In this document: positions 15,996 through 23,486 of the stretch, one piece after another
How the letters are laid out: each line of letters opens with the position of its first letter
Position numbering within the stretch: the stretch's first letter is position 1
Virus record (IMG/VR): IMGVR_UViG_3300009409_001447
Coordinates: 1 to 23,486 of that record
Strand: one strand, 5' to 3'
Length of the DNA: 23,486 nt
Origin: a virus
Made by a program: the position numbers and the translations under genes
The notes under the pieces: generated by a model
What the model was told of the DNA's origin: nothing
Database searches by the model: none
Seen by the model: the letters and a program-made list of their open reading frames with translations, nothing else

Positions 15996-16852
15996 ATCAT
16001 TCTCGATATATTAAAATATAGGAAATCATGTGTCATATCAAGTTCTACTAATTCTATATCTGTTAACGTTTTATAGTTAGACAACATTAAAGTCCAGTCT
16101 ATTCTATTTTCCCATACTGCTGGCATAACAAGTTTTCCTACTAAAAGGTATCCTATTGCTAAATGTGAACTTATACTAGGACCTGCTATATTTTTTTCAT
16201 ACCACGTAACAAATTGATTTAATTTAAAATATGGTTCTATATCAGAAGGACGAAAAAGCATGTAGCCTTGTGCTTTAATTCTATCTTCGGGTTGTAACTG
16301 TCCATCTGTAATAGCTTCAATATCATTATCTGATGCTACTTCTAACCAATGCTTACCTTTATATGTATAATTCATACATAAGTCGCCAAAGTCTCGATCT
16401 GCTTTAAAAAACAAATAATCTGATTGTTCTAAAGGAATATAATCTTCTTCATCAAATTGAAAATACGCATTTAAGCGAGGTTCATTACCGTGTTGCACTT
16501 TATACTGTTCATAACTATGAATAGCATCGTTAATTGTGTCCCACAACTCTCCTGTTATATCTGCTACATCTTGATGCAATTTGTTTAAGTCACTATTTTC
16601 TGTTATTTGTATTACTTCTAAATTATGTTTTACATTTATTCTTTTTATTAAATCATTAATATACGCTATTAAATTGTTCTTATCTTGTTCTGTAACAACA
16701 AAACTAGTATCACTAAGTAACTTAGATTTTCTCTTTATTGCATCTTTAACTATATTAAACCATTTAACAGCAGACTTATGACTATAAATTTTATAGAATA
16801 AACTTAACGTTTCTGCACCATTAGAAAATGTAATTTTAAGTCCGTTACTCAT
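15992..16852 (-). CDS. Unknown 286-residue protein between two radical SAM genes
   Basis: I cannot assign a family. Residues about 25-120 look largely helical, with NKLHQDV (90-96) inside a polar helix. The middle carries an acidic, aromatic stretch (FQFDEEDYIPLE, 131-142) and then DRDFGDLCMNYTYKGKHW (152-169), which reads as beta strands with a Gly-Asp turn. The C-terminal part has YLLVGKLVMP near 235-244 and ends in aromatic residues. No signal peptide, cysteine cluster motif or convincing membrane helix is present. The ATG overlaps the upstream radical SAM gene's stop by 8 bases, and its TGA overlaps the next radical SAM gene (ATGA). Tight coupling suggests a partner or substrate-binding protein of these enzymes. 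Confidence 0.6.
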   Translation of the reverse strand: MSNGLKITFSNGAETLSLFYKIYSHKSAVKWFNIVKDAIKRKSKLLSDTSFVVTEQDKNNLIAYINDLIKRINVKHNLEVIQITENSDLNKLHQDVADITGELWDTINDAIHSYEQYKVQHGNEPRLNAYFQFDEEDYIPLEQSDYLFFKADRDFGDLCMNYTYKGKHWLEVASDNDIEAITDGQLQPEDRIKAQGYMLFRPSDIEPYFKLNQFVTWYEKNIAGPSISSHLAIGYLLVGKLVMPAVWENRIDWTLMLSNYKTLTDIELVELDMTHDFLYFNISRMI

Positions 16853-17843
16853 GTTCTACCTTATCAAATTGACTATTAAGTTTATCAAAACTACCGCATT
16901 GTTTTGAACATTCTTTTAATCCTGTTGTTGTCCAACATCCACTAATATTATTAAAAAATCCACTATTAAATATTTCACGCAAACTTGCATCATGTAAATT
17001 AGGAAATCTTTTAATCTTTCCCATATACTCTATACGTACATCTGCCTCCTTAGGTGCCCATTCTAAATCTAACCAACAACAAGGTGAAACATTTCCAGTA
17101 GCACTTATATATAACATATTATCTGCTTTTGCTTTACAAGTAATAGTTGGTAGTAATTCACGTTCAGCCGTTTTTACTTTTGCAGTTATATCTTTGCTTC
17201 TCTTTGTAGGATAAAGAGTATTAACAACATTATAGTCATCATCAATTACATCTAATTTACCATCTCTAAATCTTGCAGAATGTTTCATTGCAAATGCTTT
17301 AAATCCTAACTCTTTGCTTAACTGCTCACACTTATCAACTTGATGTTCATTATGTTTAAAAACTAACATATCCCAACGAGCATTGCCTCCTGCACTAATA
17401 AACTCTTTTGCATTAGCAATAATTTTATCCCAGTTTGTGTTAATTCTGTATAAAGAATGCGTATCCTTTAATCCATCGATACCAAATATAACTGTAACAT
17501 TTATTTTTGCAAGAGCCTGCCACCATTCTATACTTCTACCACTACCGTTAGTATGCATTTGTAATCCCATATATGGATTATGCTTATACAGATAATTAAA
17601 AATTTCTAAAGTATCTTCGGCTATCATTGGATCACCTAAGTTACCACACATACTAAAATGATTTAATTGTTTAATAAAGTCAACATCAAACCACTTCATA
17701 AAATTTGTTAATGTAATTTCTTCTAAATCTACACCATCTCTTAACGGACCGCCTTGAATTCTTCTAGGACACATTGGGCAACGAGCTTGACACTTACTTG
17801 TTACCTCAAAGTGTATTGATTTAATTTCGTCTATATTATACAT
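16845..17843 (-). CDS. Radical SAM protein with C-terminal SPASM-like cysteines
   Basis: 332 residues. C18-x3-C22-x2-C25 (CQARCPMC) is the cluster site; CGNLGDPMI (66-74) replaces GGEP, MHTNG (96-100) and GIDGLKDTHSLYR (121-133) follow. C236, C255-C256, C312 and C316 are SPASM-type auxiliary ligands, with C303 as a possible extra. It shares with the protein at 6675-7661 the GLxDTxxLYR segment, the AGGxARWxMLVF-x-HNxHQ segment near 151-168 and the auxiliary layout, so the two are paralogues in separate operons. Overlaps of 8 bases on both sides indicate translational coupling with an SGNH hydrolase and the unknown 286-residue gene. Confidence 0.88.
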   Translation of the reverse strand: MYNIDEIKSIHFEVTSKCQARCPMCPRRIQGGPLRDGVDLEEITLTNFMKWFDVDFIKQLNHFSMCGNLGDPMIAEDTLEIFNYLYKHNPYMGLQMHTNGSGRSIEWWQALAKINVTVIFGIDGLKDTHSLYRINTNWDKIIANAKEFISAGGNARWDMLVFKHNEHQVDKCEQLSKELGFKAFAMKHSARFRDGKLDVIDDDYNVVNTLYPTKRSKDITAKVKTAERELLPTITCKAKADNMLYISATGNVSPCCWLDLEWAPKEADVRIEYMGKIKRFPNLHDASLREIFNSGFFNNISGCWTTTGLKECSKQCGSFDKLNSQFDKVEHE

Positions 17844-18612
17844 TCAAATTCTCAGCTATTCTTTCTGCAACGAGTCTTATAGTTTGACTGCCAGGATGAA
17901 TATCATCTCTTGCTTTGTCTGATATCTCAGGAAGAGGACTACCTAAATCATCGCACCCTATAACATTAGCAGTTTCCTGGAAGTAACTTGCTTCATAGTA
18001 TTCGGTGTCTTTCCATAACTGTTTACTAGTTAAACTAGCAAGTAAGGCATGTGTTTCTCCGTGTTCTTTAGACTTTGTCCAATGACCTATATAGTTATGT
18101 GGAGTTATGTTCCAAGGACCATAAAAAGTAACATCTTTACGATCATAATATACTGTTCGATCATATCCTGTCCAAAGATGCACTACGGCTTTTGGTGTTG
18201 GATAATTAGCACTTAAAATTATTGAGTTATGTAATGCGTATGTAATAGAACTTCCACCAACGCCCATATTAATTACAGGTCGATTAATTAAAGTAGATAA
18301 TTGACTGCTAATAGTATCAGCATCATCAACTCCAACGCCAAATACTGCACTACATCCAAATATAACTATTGATTCCGCCCAGTCAATATCTGCAAATTGT
18401 TTTGTTCGATAACTATGCTTATTAAGAGTATACCTAACTGACTTATTTCTATATTCCCAATCTTTAGATTTTGTCTTAAGATTTGTTTGATATAACTCAT
18501 TAGAATCTGTACCAAGGCTAGTAAAATTATTAATTACCTTATTGTTACCAGCAGTTGGTAGGAAACTTCCAGCTCTAATAGACTTTGGTATACTATTAAA
18601 AAGTTTTAACAT
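17836..18612 (-). CDS. SGNH/GDSL-type hydrolase-like protein
   Basis: 258 residues. IVIFGCSAVFGVG (82-94) matches the GDSxxxG block with S88 as likely nucleophile (GCS in place of GDS). NMGVGGSS (115-122) supplies the second-block Gly, and DDIHPG (236-241) the D-x-x-H dyad with D236 and H239. The third-block G-x-N-D is not clear (LWTGYDR, 146-152). An extra N-terminal region of about 75 residues has YTLNKHSYRT, often seen before such domains. Family members hydrolyse or transfer acyl groups, commonly on sugars or lipids. It starts on the TAATG end of the methyltransferase gene. A second SGNH protein lies at 20847-21677. Confidence 0.75.
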   Translation of the reverse strand: MLKLFNSIPKSIRAGSFLPTAGNNKVINNFTSLGTDSNELYQTNLKTKSKDWEYRNKSVRYTLNKHSYRTKQFADIDWAESIVIFGCSAVFGVGVDDADTISSQLSTLINRPVINMGVGGSSITYALHNSIILSANYPTPKAVVHLWTGYDRTVYYDRKDVTFYGPWNITPHNYIGHWTKSKEHGETHALLASLTSKQLWKDTEYYEASYFQETANVIGCDDLGSPLPEISDKARDDIHPGSQTIRLVAERIAENLNV

Positions 18613-19217
18613 TATTTACGACCTATAATCATATATCTATCATACTTAGGTAATTCTAATATACCTGAGTAAAGCTCTTTACTAATTTGTGCCTTCCATT
18701 TAAAGTCTTTTAGACTTTCTGAACAATTAATGTGCTCAGGATGAGATGAAAAATTGTTACTTTGTACAACTATCCACGTGTCATCTGGAACTTTTTCTAA
18801 CCAAGTATTATATTGTTCTTGTGTAAGATGCTCGCAACTTGTATTAATAACAATGTGTGGATCTTCTGTATATACATAATTACACATATCTTCTGTAACT
18901 GCATCAAATGAGCCGTCCATCTCATATGCTTTATTCATGCCCAACGCTATGTCCTTACACGCAGGGTCAATATCAATAGATCTAATATGTCGTACACCAA
19001 GCTCGCTATTAAAAAGCATTGAAGCCAAGATTCCATACCACCCTCCAAAGATAACTATTTTACTAGCTTCAGCATGATTAACCGAAGCGAGCGATTCACA
19101 TAACCAAACTTTACTATCAAGCTGACCATGCCAGAAACTTTCTAACACACGTTTATGATCGTCTGCATCTCTAATTGTGTCCATCCAATAAGCTATGTCA
19201 TTAATACTAATCTTCAT
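18612..19217 (-). CDS. Class I SAM-dependent methyltransferase-like protein
   Basis: 201 residues. IVIFGGWYG (54-62) fits motif I of the Rossmann methyltransferase fold, SIDIDP (80-85) motif II with D82 as the ribose-binding acid, AVTEDM (106-111) motif III, and HIVINTSCEHL (121-131) motif IV. Conservation is loose but in the right order and spacing. The protein has no recognisable substrate-specific domain. It overlaps the radical SAM gene upstream by 11 bases and the SGNH gene downstream by one base (TAATG). The methyl acceptor may be the product of neighbouring enzymes; this is inference from position. Confidence 0.72.
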   Translation of the reverse strand: MKISINDIAYWMDTIRDADDHKRVLESFWHGQLDSKVWLCESLASVNHAEASKIVIFGGWYGILASMLFNSELGVRHIRSIDIDPACKDIALGMNKAYEMDGSFDAVTEDMCNYVYTEDPHIVINTSCEHLTQEQYNTWLEKVPDDTWIVVQSNNFSSHPEHINCSESLKDFKWKAQISKELYSGILELPKYDRYMIIGRK

Positions 19218-20187
19218 ACACTAGCTCTTTTGGTATTTTGCTATCTGCACTACTTACACAAGTTGGTGTAATACAAACTTTACGTTCTTTAAATAAATTA
19301 AACCCTTTATCAATAGTACCCAACGGTTCGTCATGACAACTATAAGCACGTTTAACTTCGCCGCCTGGTTCGCGAATAATACAACTTTGGTATCCTGCAT
19401 TACACATCCACCCTTCAAATTTATTAAACTTATGAGCATTAAGTCTTTCTGCTTGGTCTAACTTATATTCTGTTCCTGCTTTATCGTATAATAACATCTG
19501 TTCTGTTTCTTGTTCCATTTCATTTTGCAATATTTCCCATTGTTTAGGACTGTATCCTTCAACTATTGCACTTGCTGTATCATTACTTTGTGGTTTTAAT
19601 GTAACATGTAATCCTTCGTTTTTAAACCTTACAGCTCTTTCGTAATATTCATCAAACATACTTGGAACCATAACTTGATTAATTGTAACTAATACTCCAT
19701 GTTCTTGTAGAAATATAAGTTTACCCATAAATTCTTTTTCATTAGAAAATTCTGCATGATAACTTGCTGTGATGCTTTTACGATCTAATCTATCCGTTGC
19801 TGTTAACCATTTATTCCACCAATTAAATCCTGGACTAGCATTAGTAGTCATGTGTATACTAAGGTATTCACTAACTGGTTCATTATATGCTTTAATTAAA
19901 TCTATTAAGCCTTTATATGCAGTAGGCTCGCCTCCACTAAAACTAAAATGAAACTTATCAAAGCTATTAGCTCTAGCTTGACTTTTAATTTGATCCATTG
20001 TTTGAATATACTGTTCAATAGGTCTGTGGTCTACAACTTTGCTTTTAGCATACGGCCAGCAATAGCTACAATTATAATTGCAAAATCTGCCTAAGATCCA
20101 ACTAACTGAAAAAACATTGTTTTCCAACATAGTTTTTTGTCCTAGTTTAACAATACCTAATTTGTTTATATCAACAATTTTCTGCAT
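19207..20187 (-). CDS. Radical SAM/SPASM protein
   Basis: 326 residues from the ATG at 20187; the frame also has a TTG one codon earlier, which I reject in favour of ATG. C36-x3-C40-x2-C43 (CNYNCSYC) is the radical SAM site and SGGEP at 84-88 follows. C262, C269, C284, C305 and C310 provide a SPASM-type auxiliary region (GWMCNAG, YSCHD, VCITPTC). It is paralogous to 13140-14042 through the VSW-x-L start, Y-x-PKQ and GW-x-C-x-AG segments. It overlaps the upstream glycosyltransferase-like gene by 17 bases and the methyltransferase gene by 11. The substrate is unknown. Confidence 0.88.
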   Translation of the reverse strand: MQKIVDINKLGIVKLGQKTMLENNVFSVSWILGRFCNYNCSYCWPYAKSKVVDHRPIEQYIQTMDQIKSQARANSFDKFHFSFSGGEPTAYKGLIDLIKAYNEPVSEYLSIHMTTNASPGFNWWNKWLTATDRLDRKSITASYHAEFSNEKEFMGKLIFLQEHGVLVTINQVMVPSMFDEYYERAVRFKNEGLHVTLKPQSNDTASAIVEGYSPKQWEILQNEMEQETEQMLLYDKAGTEYKLDQAERLNAHKFNKFEGWMCNAGYQSCIIREPGGEVKRAYSCHDEPLGTIDKGFNLFKERKVCITPTCVSSADSKIPKELVYED

Positions 20188-20854
20188 CAAACTTTTCTTT
20201 TAACCATTTATAATCATTAATTTTAAATAACGCTTTGATATTCCCTTTATTTGCTTCGCCATACTCTTTACCTGCACGAGCTCCTGCCATAGCATAGTCT
20301 CCGTTAGGTTTACCCATTCCTTCATTACACCATACCATCAACCGCATTTCAGTTTCTTCGTCTACTTGACCTCTAATAATTTTACTTGATAATTTAACAC
20401 ATTCTCTAAATCCACTCTTCCATGCATTAAATGGATCTGTATTAAATGCTGTAACATTGCTAATTTCTTCATGTGCAAAAAACTTATTGCTAATACTAGT
20501 TGTCATGTCTGGATTAGTAACATCCATATCTAGTGTTAATTGCTTTGGTAATAACTTTATACCACCATAGCCGTATTCTAAAAAGTTTACAGGATTTTGA
20601 CAACGCCACACATGAACTGCTTCCATATCCCATTCATTGGCAATGTAATCAAATTGCCATTCGTTTTTTAGTTTAGCATCACCGTCAACTACCCAAAACA
20701 TTTTTGTAAAACATTTTTTAGCCGCGGCTATATGAGCTTGATGTATACCTTCTACGCCATGCACACGCTTAGCCATCGGAAATCGTGCCTTTAACTCTGC
20801 ATAAACTTCATCTGCATTTGGTTCTTCGTAACTTATAAAAACAATATCATACAT
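20171..20854 (-). CDS. Glycosyltransferase-like protein (GT-A-like, tentative)
   Basis: 227 residues. The N-terminus DIVFISYEEPNAD (3-15) reads as a first beta strand and loop. GVEGIHQAHIAAAKKC (33-48) is a conserved-looking helix and MFWVVDGDA (52-60) contains a D-G-D at 57-59, in the place where GT-A transferases hold the metal-binding D-x-D after a hydrophobic strand. Similar proteins are common in marine phage genomes and usually carry no firm assignment. WRCQNPVN and GGIKLLPK (near 83-104) would form the acceptor region. It overlaps the SGNH gene upstream by 8 bases. Proximity to a UDP-sugar dehydrogenase-like gene supports sugar transfer, but this is inference. Confidence 0.6.
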   Translation of the reverse strand: MYDIVFISYEEPNADEVYAELKARFPMAKRVHGVEGIHQAHIAAAKKCFTKMFWVVDGDAKLKNEWQFDYIANEWDMEAVHVWRCQNPVNFLEYGYGGIKLLPKQLTLDMDVTNPDMTTSISNKFFAHEEISNVTAFNTDPFNAWKSGFRECVKLSSKIIRGQVDEETEMRLMVWCNEGMGKPNGDYAMAGARAGKEYGEANKGNIKALFKINDYKWLKEKFDAENC

Positions 20855-21677
20855 ACGGCTCTATCTCTTCTGCTAATTTTTTATGAAGTATCCGTCCTGG
20901 ATGGCCATTATCTGGAAAATCATCTGATGATGCCATATAATTTATAACCTCCTCATATTTGTTAACTTCTTCTTTAAACTCATCTGTATCTGCTAAATCT
21001 GGTCTTAACTGTTTAAGATCATTAATTGAATTCCACGATGTAAGTAACGGTATTTGCTTACCTAGTATTTTTTGTAACCAACCTTTATGAATGTGTTTAA
21101 TAAAAGTATAATTACTTTCTAGACCGTATGTTTCGCCCCAGCCTTCTATTAAAATAAAAGGAATTTTTAACTTATTATATATTGCTTGGGCTCCGTCAAA
21201 TGCAACCTTCATTAGCACTTCATTTAATTCAGCAATAGAGTTACATTTGTTAGTTTTACTAAATTTTAAATAATACTTATCTAGGTCCCATAATCCTGCG
21301 GCGCCTGATGTTGTATCTTGCTTGTGATTGCGACAAGGTTCTGTTAACATCCATATAATAACATCTGGTGTATAAAAAGTTGGTGATGTAAAAGGTGGTG
21401 CCAATCCCAATGCTTCTTCACCTCTAAAAATTGCTTCAAAATTGCCGGCTCCCCCAACACTAGAATTACAAGTAGCATGACCTTGTAATTCTAGAAAGTA
21501 TCCAAAGCCTGGATAAACTAGTTGGAAGGGTTTCGGTGAGTCGCCTTCTAAATACTTGTCTTGGTTATACGGTCTAAAGATAGTATTATCATTATTGTTA
21601 GCAACGCCAGGCCCGGGAGTAATTTGTCCCCATTCTCCTAATCCGTTACTATCGCCAATTATTAATATTTTTTTCAT
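20847..21677 (-). CDS. SGNH/GDSL hydrolase-like protein
   Basis: 276 residues. IIGDSNGLGEW (6-16) is a clean GDSxxxG block with S10 as nucleophile at the extreme N-terminus. NSSVGGAGN (71-79) provides the block-II Gly and a likely oxyanion Asn, and DNGHPG (256-261) is the D-x-x-H dyad (D256, H259). No signal peptide is present, so it would act in the cytoplasm. It is the second gene of the long leftward operon, joined to the dehydrogenase by an ATGA overlap. Esterase or acyl-transfer activity on a sugar is plausible from family knowledge and context; the substrate is unproven. Confidence 0.82.
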   Translation of the reverse strand: MKKILIIGDSNGLGEWGQITPGPGVANNNDNTIFRPYNQDKYLEGDSPKPFQLVYPGFGYFLELQGHATCNSSVGGAGNFEAIFRGEEALGLAPPFTSPTFYTPDVIIWMLTEPCRNHKQDTTSGAAGLWDLDKYYLKFSKTNKCNSIAELNEVLMKVAFDGAQAIYNKLKIPFILIEGWGETYGLESNYTFIKHIHKGWLQKILGKQIPLLTSWNSINDLKQLRPDLADTDEFKEEVNKYEEVINYMASSDDFPDNGHPGRILHKKLAEEIEPYV

Positions 21678-22846
21678 CTTGTATTTCCGTAATAAATTAC
21701 CTTATGTTTACTAGACGTATACTGTCTCCATGGATCAACAACGATGCTGTCGTCATTAAGTTTACAGTATAGCTCTGGATGAGCTAATAATACTACTGCA
21801 CTAAATGGTCCTAGGTCAGGACTAACTAACGGATCAACTTGCATACAAGCATAATCTATTTCTGCACAATAATATCCCACTAGTAAACTATAACTTCCAT
21901 CTATATATGGTACTCCTGGTTTATAACTAACTCCATTTAATAGTATTGGTAACTCATTTTCATGTGCTAGTTTAACCAACCGCTTAGCCATATTTCGAGC
22001 TTGTACTTCTCTAGCCTTTATTATAGCATCAAATAGATCATATTGCAAGTTTAATTTTTGAGCTAGAAATCGTAATGCAATATTATCCCTTGGATGACAT
22101 CCACCACCGTCACCTAATCCCGCTGTCATGTATTTTGAACTAATAAGTCGATTTGTACTTTTTGAAAGAGCGTTTGTGACTACATCAACATTAATATTCC
22201 CTTGCTTTTCTGCAACATCTTGGATCATATTAACAAATCCAATTTTCATACTAATAAATGTGTTATAAAAAACTTTAATACATTCGCATTCGTCCCAAGT
22301 ACCTATTTCATATCTTGGTTTATTTTCCATTATTGTTTTATAGAACGTTACTAATTGTTGTGCATCAGTAGTTGACTTTCCATCTTCAGTTCCAATAATT
22401 ACCATTTCAGGATTTACCATATCCCAAGCTACAGTACCCATAGCAATAAAATAAGGATTATATACAAAGCGAGTATTATTAATTAACGGAACAAAATGAT
22501 TCCGTGTTGTTCCAGGTAAAACAGTACTAATAAGAACTAGTAGTTGGTTCTTATTCATATGAACGTTAGCTTCTCTTAACACGTCTATAACAATTTCATA
22601 ATTAAAATCTTTGGGTTCTAAATGTGCAGAAGGGGTCCTACCATCATAGTCAGGATGGTGTGGCGTTGGTACTGAAACAAATACAATATCTCTATCTTGT
22701 ACTACTTCTTTAATAGTGTTTTTAATAGCTATTACTTTTGATTCTATGTCAATAATATCATACCCTGTTACATCATGTCCTTTTTCAGCAACAATTTCAG
22801 CACACGGTAACCCTAGTTTTCCTAATCCTATAAACCCAATCTTCAC
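21674..22846 (-). CDS. UDP-glucose/GDP-mannose dehydrogenase family protein
   Basis: 390 residues from GTG at 22846, with a strong AGGAGG five bases upstream. GLGKLGLP (7-14) is the NAD-binding loop, VSVPTP (58-63) and STVLPGTT (107-114) are typical family segments. K201 (FISMKIGF) and N195 match the conserved Lys and Asn of the active site, and GGGCHPRD (247-254) holds the nucleophilic C250 and D254. The Glu of the usual PEF-L motif is replaced by Tyr (NPYF, Y132). Enzymes of this family oxidise a nucleotide sugar twice to the uronate; the change at Y132 leaves the exact reaction open. First gene of the long leftward operon. Confidence 0.85.
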   Translation of the reverse strand: MKIGFIGLGKLGLPCAEIVAEKGHDVTGYDIIDIESKVIAIKNTIKEVVQDRDIVFVSVPTPHHPDYDGRTPSAHLEPKDFNYEIVIDVLREANVHMNKNQLLVLISTVLPGTTRNHFVPLINNTRFVYNPYFIAMGTVAWDMVNPEMVIIGTEDGKSTTDAQQLVTFYKTIMENKPRYEIGTWDECECIKVFYNTFISMKIGFVNMIQDVAEKQGNINVDVVTNALSKSTNRLISSKYMTAGLGDGGGCHPRDNIALRFLAQKLNLQYDLFDAIIKAREVQARNMAKRLVKLAHENELPILLNGVSYKPGVPYIDGSYSLLVGYYCAEIDYACMQVDPLVSPDLGPFSAVVLLAHPELYCKLNDDSIVVDPWRQYTSSKHKVIYYGNTR

Positions 22847-22858
22847 ATGAACCTCCTA
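22847..22858 (-). promoter_or_regulatory. Strong ribosome binding site that fixes the GTG start at 22846
   Basis: On the minus strand AGGAGG (22852-22857) lies five bases before GTG. An out-of-frame ATG overlaps the site and is followed at once by TGA, so it is not the start. This is the strongest Shine-Dalgarno sequence in the window. Confidence 0.75.
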
Positions 22859-22872
22859 TCATTATATGCGTA

Positions 22873-22880
22873 TATAAATA
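22873..22880 (+). promoter_or_regulatory. T4-type late promoter (perfect TATAAATA)
   Basis: A perfect TATAAATA octamer lies 31 bases before the ATG at 22912, leaving room for a short leader. In T4-like phages this octamer, read by the late sigma factor gp55, is the late promoter; the assignment depends on the window being from such a phage. Confidence 0.6.
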
Positions 22881-22890
22881 CTACTACTGA

Positions 22891-22898
22891 TATTTATG
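22891..22898 (-). promoter_or_regulatory. Possible T4-type late promoter (CATAAATA) for the long leftward operon
   Basis: On the minus strand CATAAATA differs by one base from TATAAATA and ends 44 bases before the GTG at 22846, a suitable distance. It faces the perfect + strand octamer ten bases away, so the two transcripts' 5' ends would overlap. Confidence 0.42.
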
Positions 22899-22911
22899 GT
22901 GATTTTTATAT

Positions 22912-23486
22912 ATGATTCCAGTAACTGACTACATCAAAAGAAATGTATATGTACGAAAAGTTGGCAGTTCTCTAGCCTCTCAAAAATTTTTGCAGGCATT
23001 TAAAGAGCTTAATATTGATGATCCAAAAATGTGTATTTTTCATGTATTGATAAAGTATCCTAGATGGGAAAAGGATATTAATCTATTTCAATTTATGAGA
23101 AAAAAGAATTTAAAACAATTACGTAAAGACCCAAAAGCATTTTTTTTATTTGATGCAAGTACTGAAGGCTTTAGTACTATATACGGAAATACTCCGTTTT
23201 TTGATGTATTATACCATAGCTGTAAATTAAATGATATATCACCTAAAAAGGTTATTCTTGTTACATCTAATATGGTTGAAGAAAATAACTTAGCTCGGTA
23301 TAATTATAGTCATAGTATAGAAGAATCTATTCATGCTGTTAGTTTTCATAACTTTGAACACATGCTTTTTAATTTAAAAGTAGAAACACTACCAATATCT
23401 GGATTAGCTGAAACTGAGCTCGACGCTCGCATCGACAAGACTTATCTTGACGTTGTAAAGAATAGGAAAAGATTTTATTACGGTGA
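22912..23486 (+). CDS. Unknown protein, N-terminal 191 residues (cut by window edge)
   Basis: An open frame starts at ATG 22912, with GGTGAT about 9 bases upstream, and has no stop before the end of the window. The protein begins MIPVTDYIKRNVYVRKVGSS. Residues 76-100 read as an alpha/beta unit: FFLFDASTEGFSTIYGNTPF (77-96), then FFDVLYHSCK and a strand VILVTSNMVEENN (115-127). The fragment ends KNRKRFYYG. Proteins of this look occur in marine phage genomes without a known function; a transferase-like role is possible but not shown. It follows a perfect late-promoter octamer and is transcribed away from the dehydrogenase operon. Confidence 0.65.
   Translation, partial: MIPVTDYIKRNVYVRKVGSSLASQKFLQAFKELNIDDPKMCIFHVLIKYPRWEKDINLFQFMRKKNLKQLRKDPKAFFLFDASTEGFSTIYGNTPFFDVLYHSCKLNDISPKKVILVTSNMVEENNLARYNYSHSIEESIHAVSFHNFEHMLFNLKVETLPISGLAETELDARIDKTYLDVVKNRKRFYYG

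Overview
The window is AT-rich, almost entirely coding, and packed with short genes that overlap by 1 to about 30 bases. There are no rRNA, tRNA, CRISPR, transposase or housekeeping genes, and no phage structural or replication gene is complete enough to name. A perfect copy of the T4-type late promoter octamer TATAAATA lies upstream of the last gene, with near-matches nearby. Together with the gene types (flavin halogenase-like protein, many 2-oxoglutarate/Fe(II) hydroxylase-like proteins, twitch-type radical SAM proteins, SGNH hydrolases, a nucleotide-sugar dehydrogenase), this best fits an accessory region of a T4-like myovirus, probably marine. That is an inference; a host cannot be named, and a bacterial genomic island is not excluded.

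Layout: (1) Positions 1-63, tail of a + strand gene. (2) Positions 45-6615, a leftward operon. In transcription order it holds a 2OG hydroxylase-like gene, an unknown 487-residue protein, two 2OG hydroxylase-like genes, a short SDR-like protein, two more 2OG hydroxylase-like genes and a flavin halogenase-like protein. (3) Positions 6675-12611, a rightward operon: radical SAM/SPASM protein, twitch radical SAM protein, minimal kinase-like protein, two tandem beta-propeller proteins, and a second twitch radical SAM protein with an altered auxiliary-cluster site. (4) Positions 12592-22846, a long leftward operon. In transcription order: UDP-glucose dehydrogenase-like, SGNH hydrolase, glycosyltransferase-like, radical SAM/SPASM, methyltransferase, SGNH hydrolase, radical SAM, unknown 286-residue protein, twitch radical SAM, 2OG hydroxylase-like, radical SAM/SPASM and a short SDR-like protein. 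(5) From 22912 to the right end, a rightward gene cut by the window edge.

In total I count seven radical SAM proteins in three subtypes, six 2OG/Fe(II) hydroxylase-like proteins, one flavin halogenase-like protein, two SDR-like proteins, two SGNH hydrolases, one methyltransferase, one kinase-like protein and two propellers. Such a concentration of oxidative and radical chemistry suggests a tailoring pathway. The sugar-nucleotide dehydrogenase, glycosyltransferase-like protein, kinase-like protein and SGNH hydrolases point toward a modified glycan or small molecule. The SPASM/twitch and Asp/Asn-hydroxylase families more often act on peptides or proteins. No precursor peptide gene is visible. 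The substrate is unknown, and this cluster is the main item worth following up.

There is no stretch longer than 300 bases without a gene; the only intergenic spaces above a few bases are 6616-6674 and 22847-22911, both between divergent genes.
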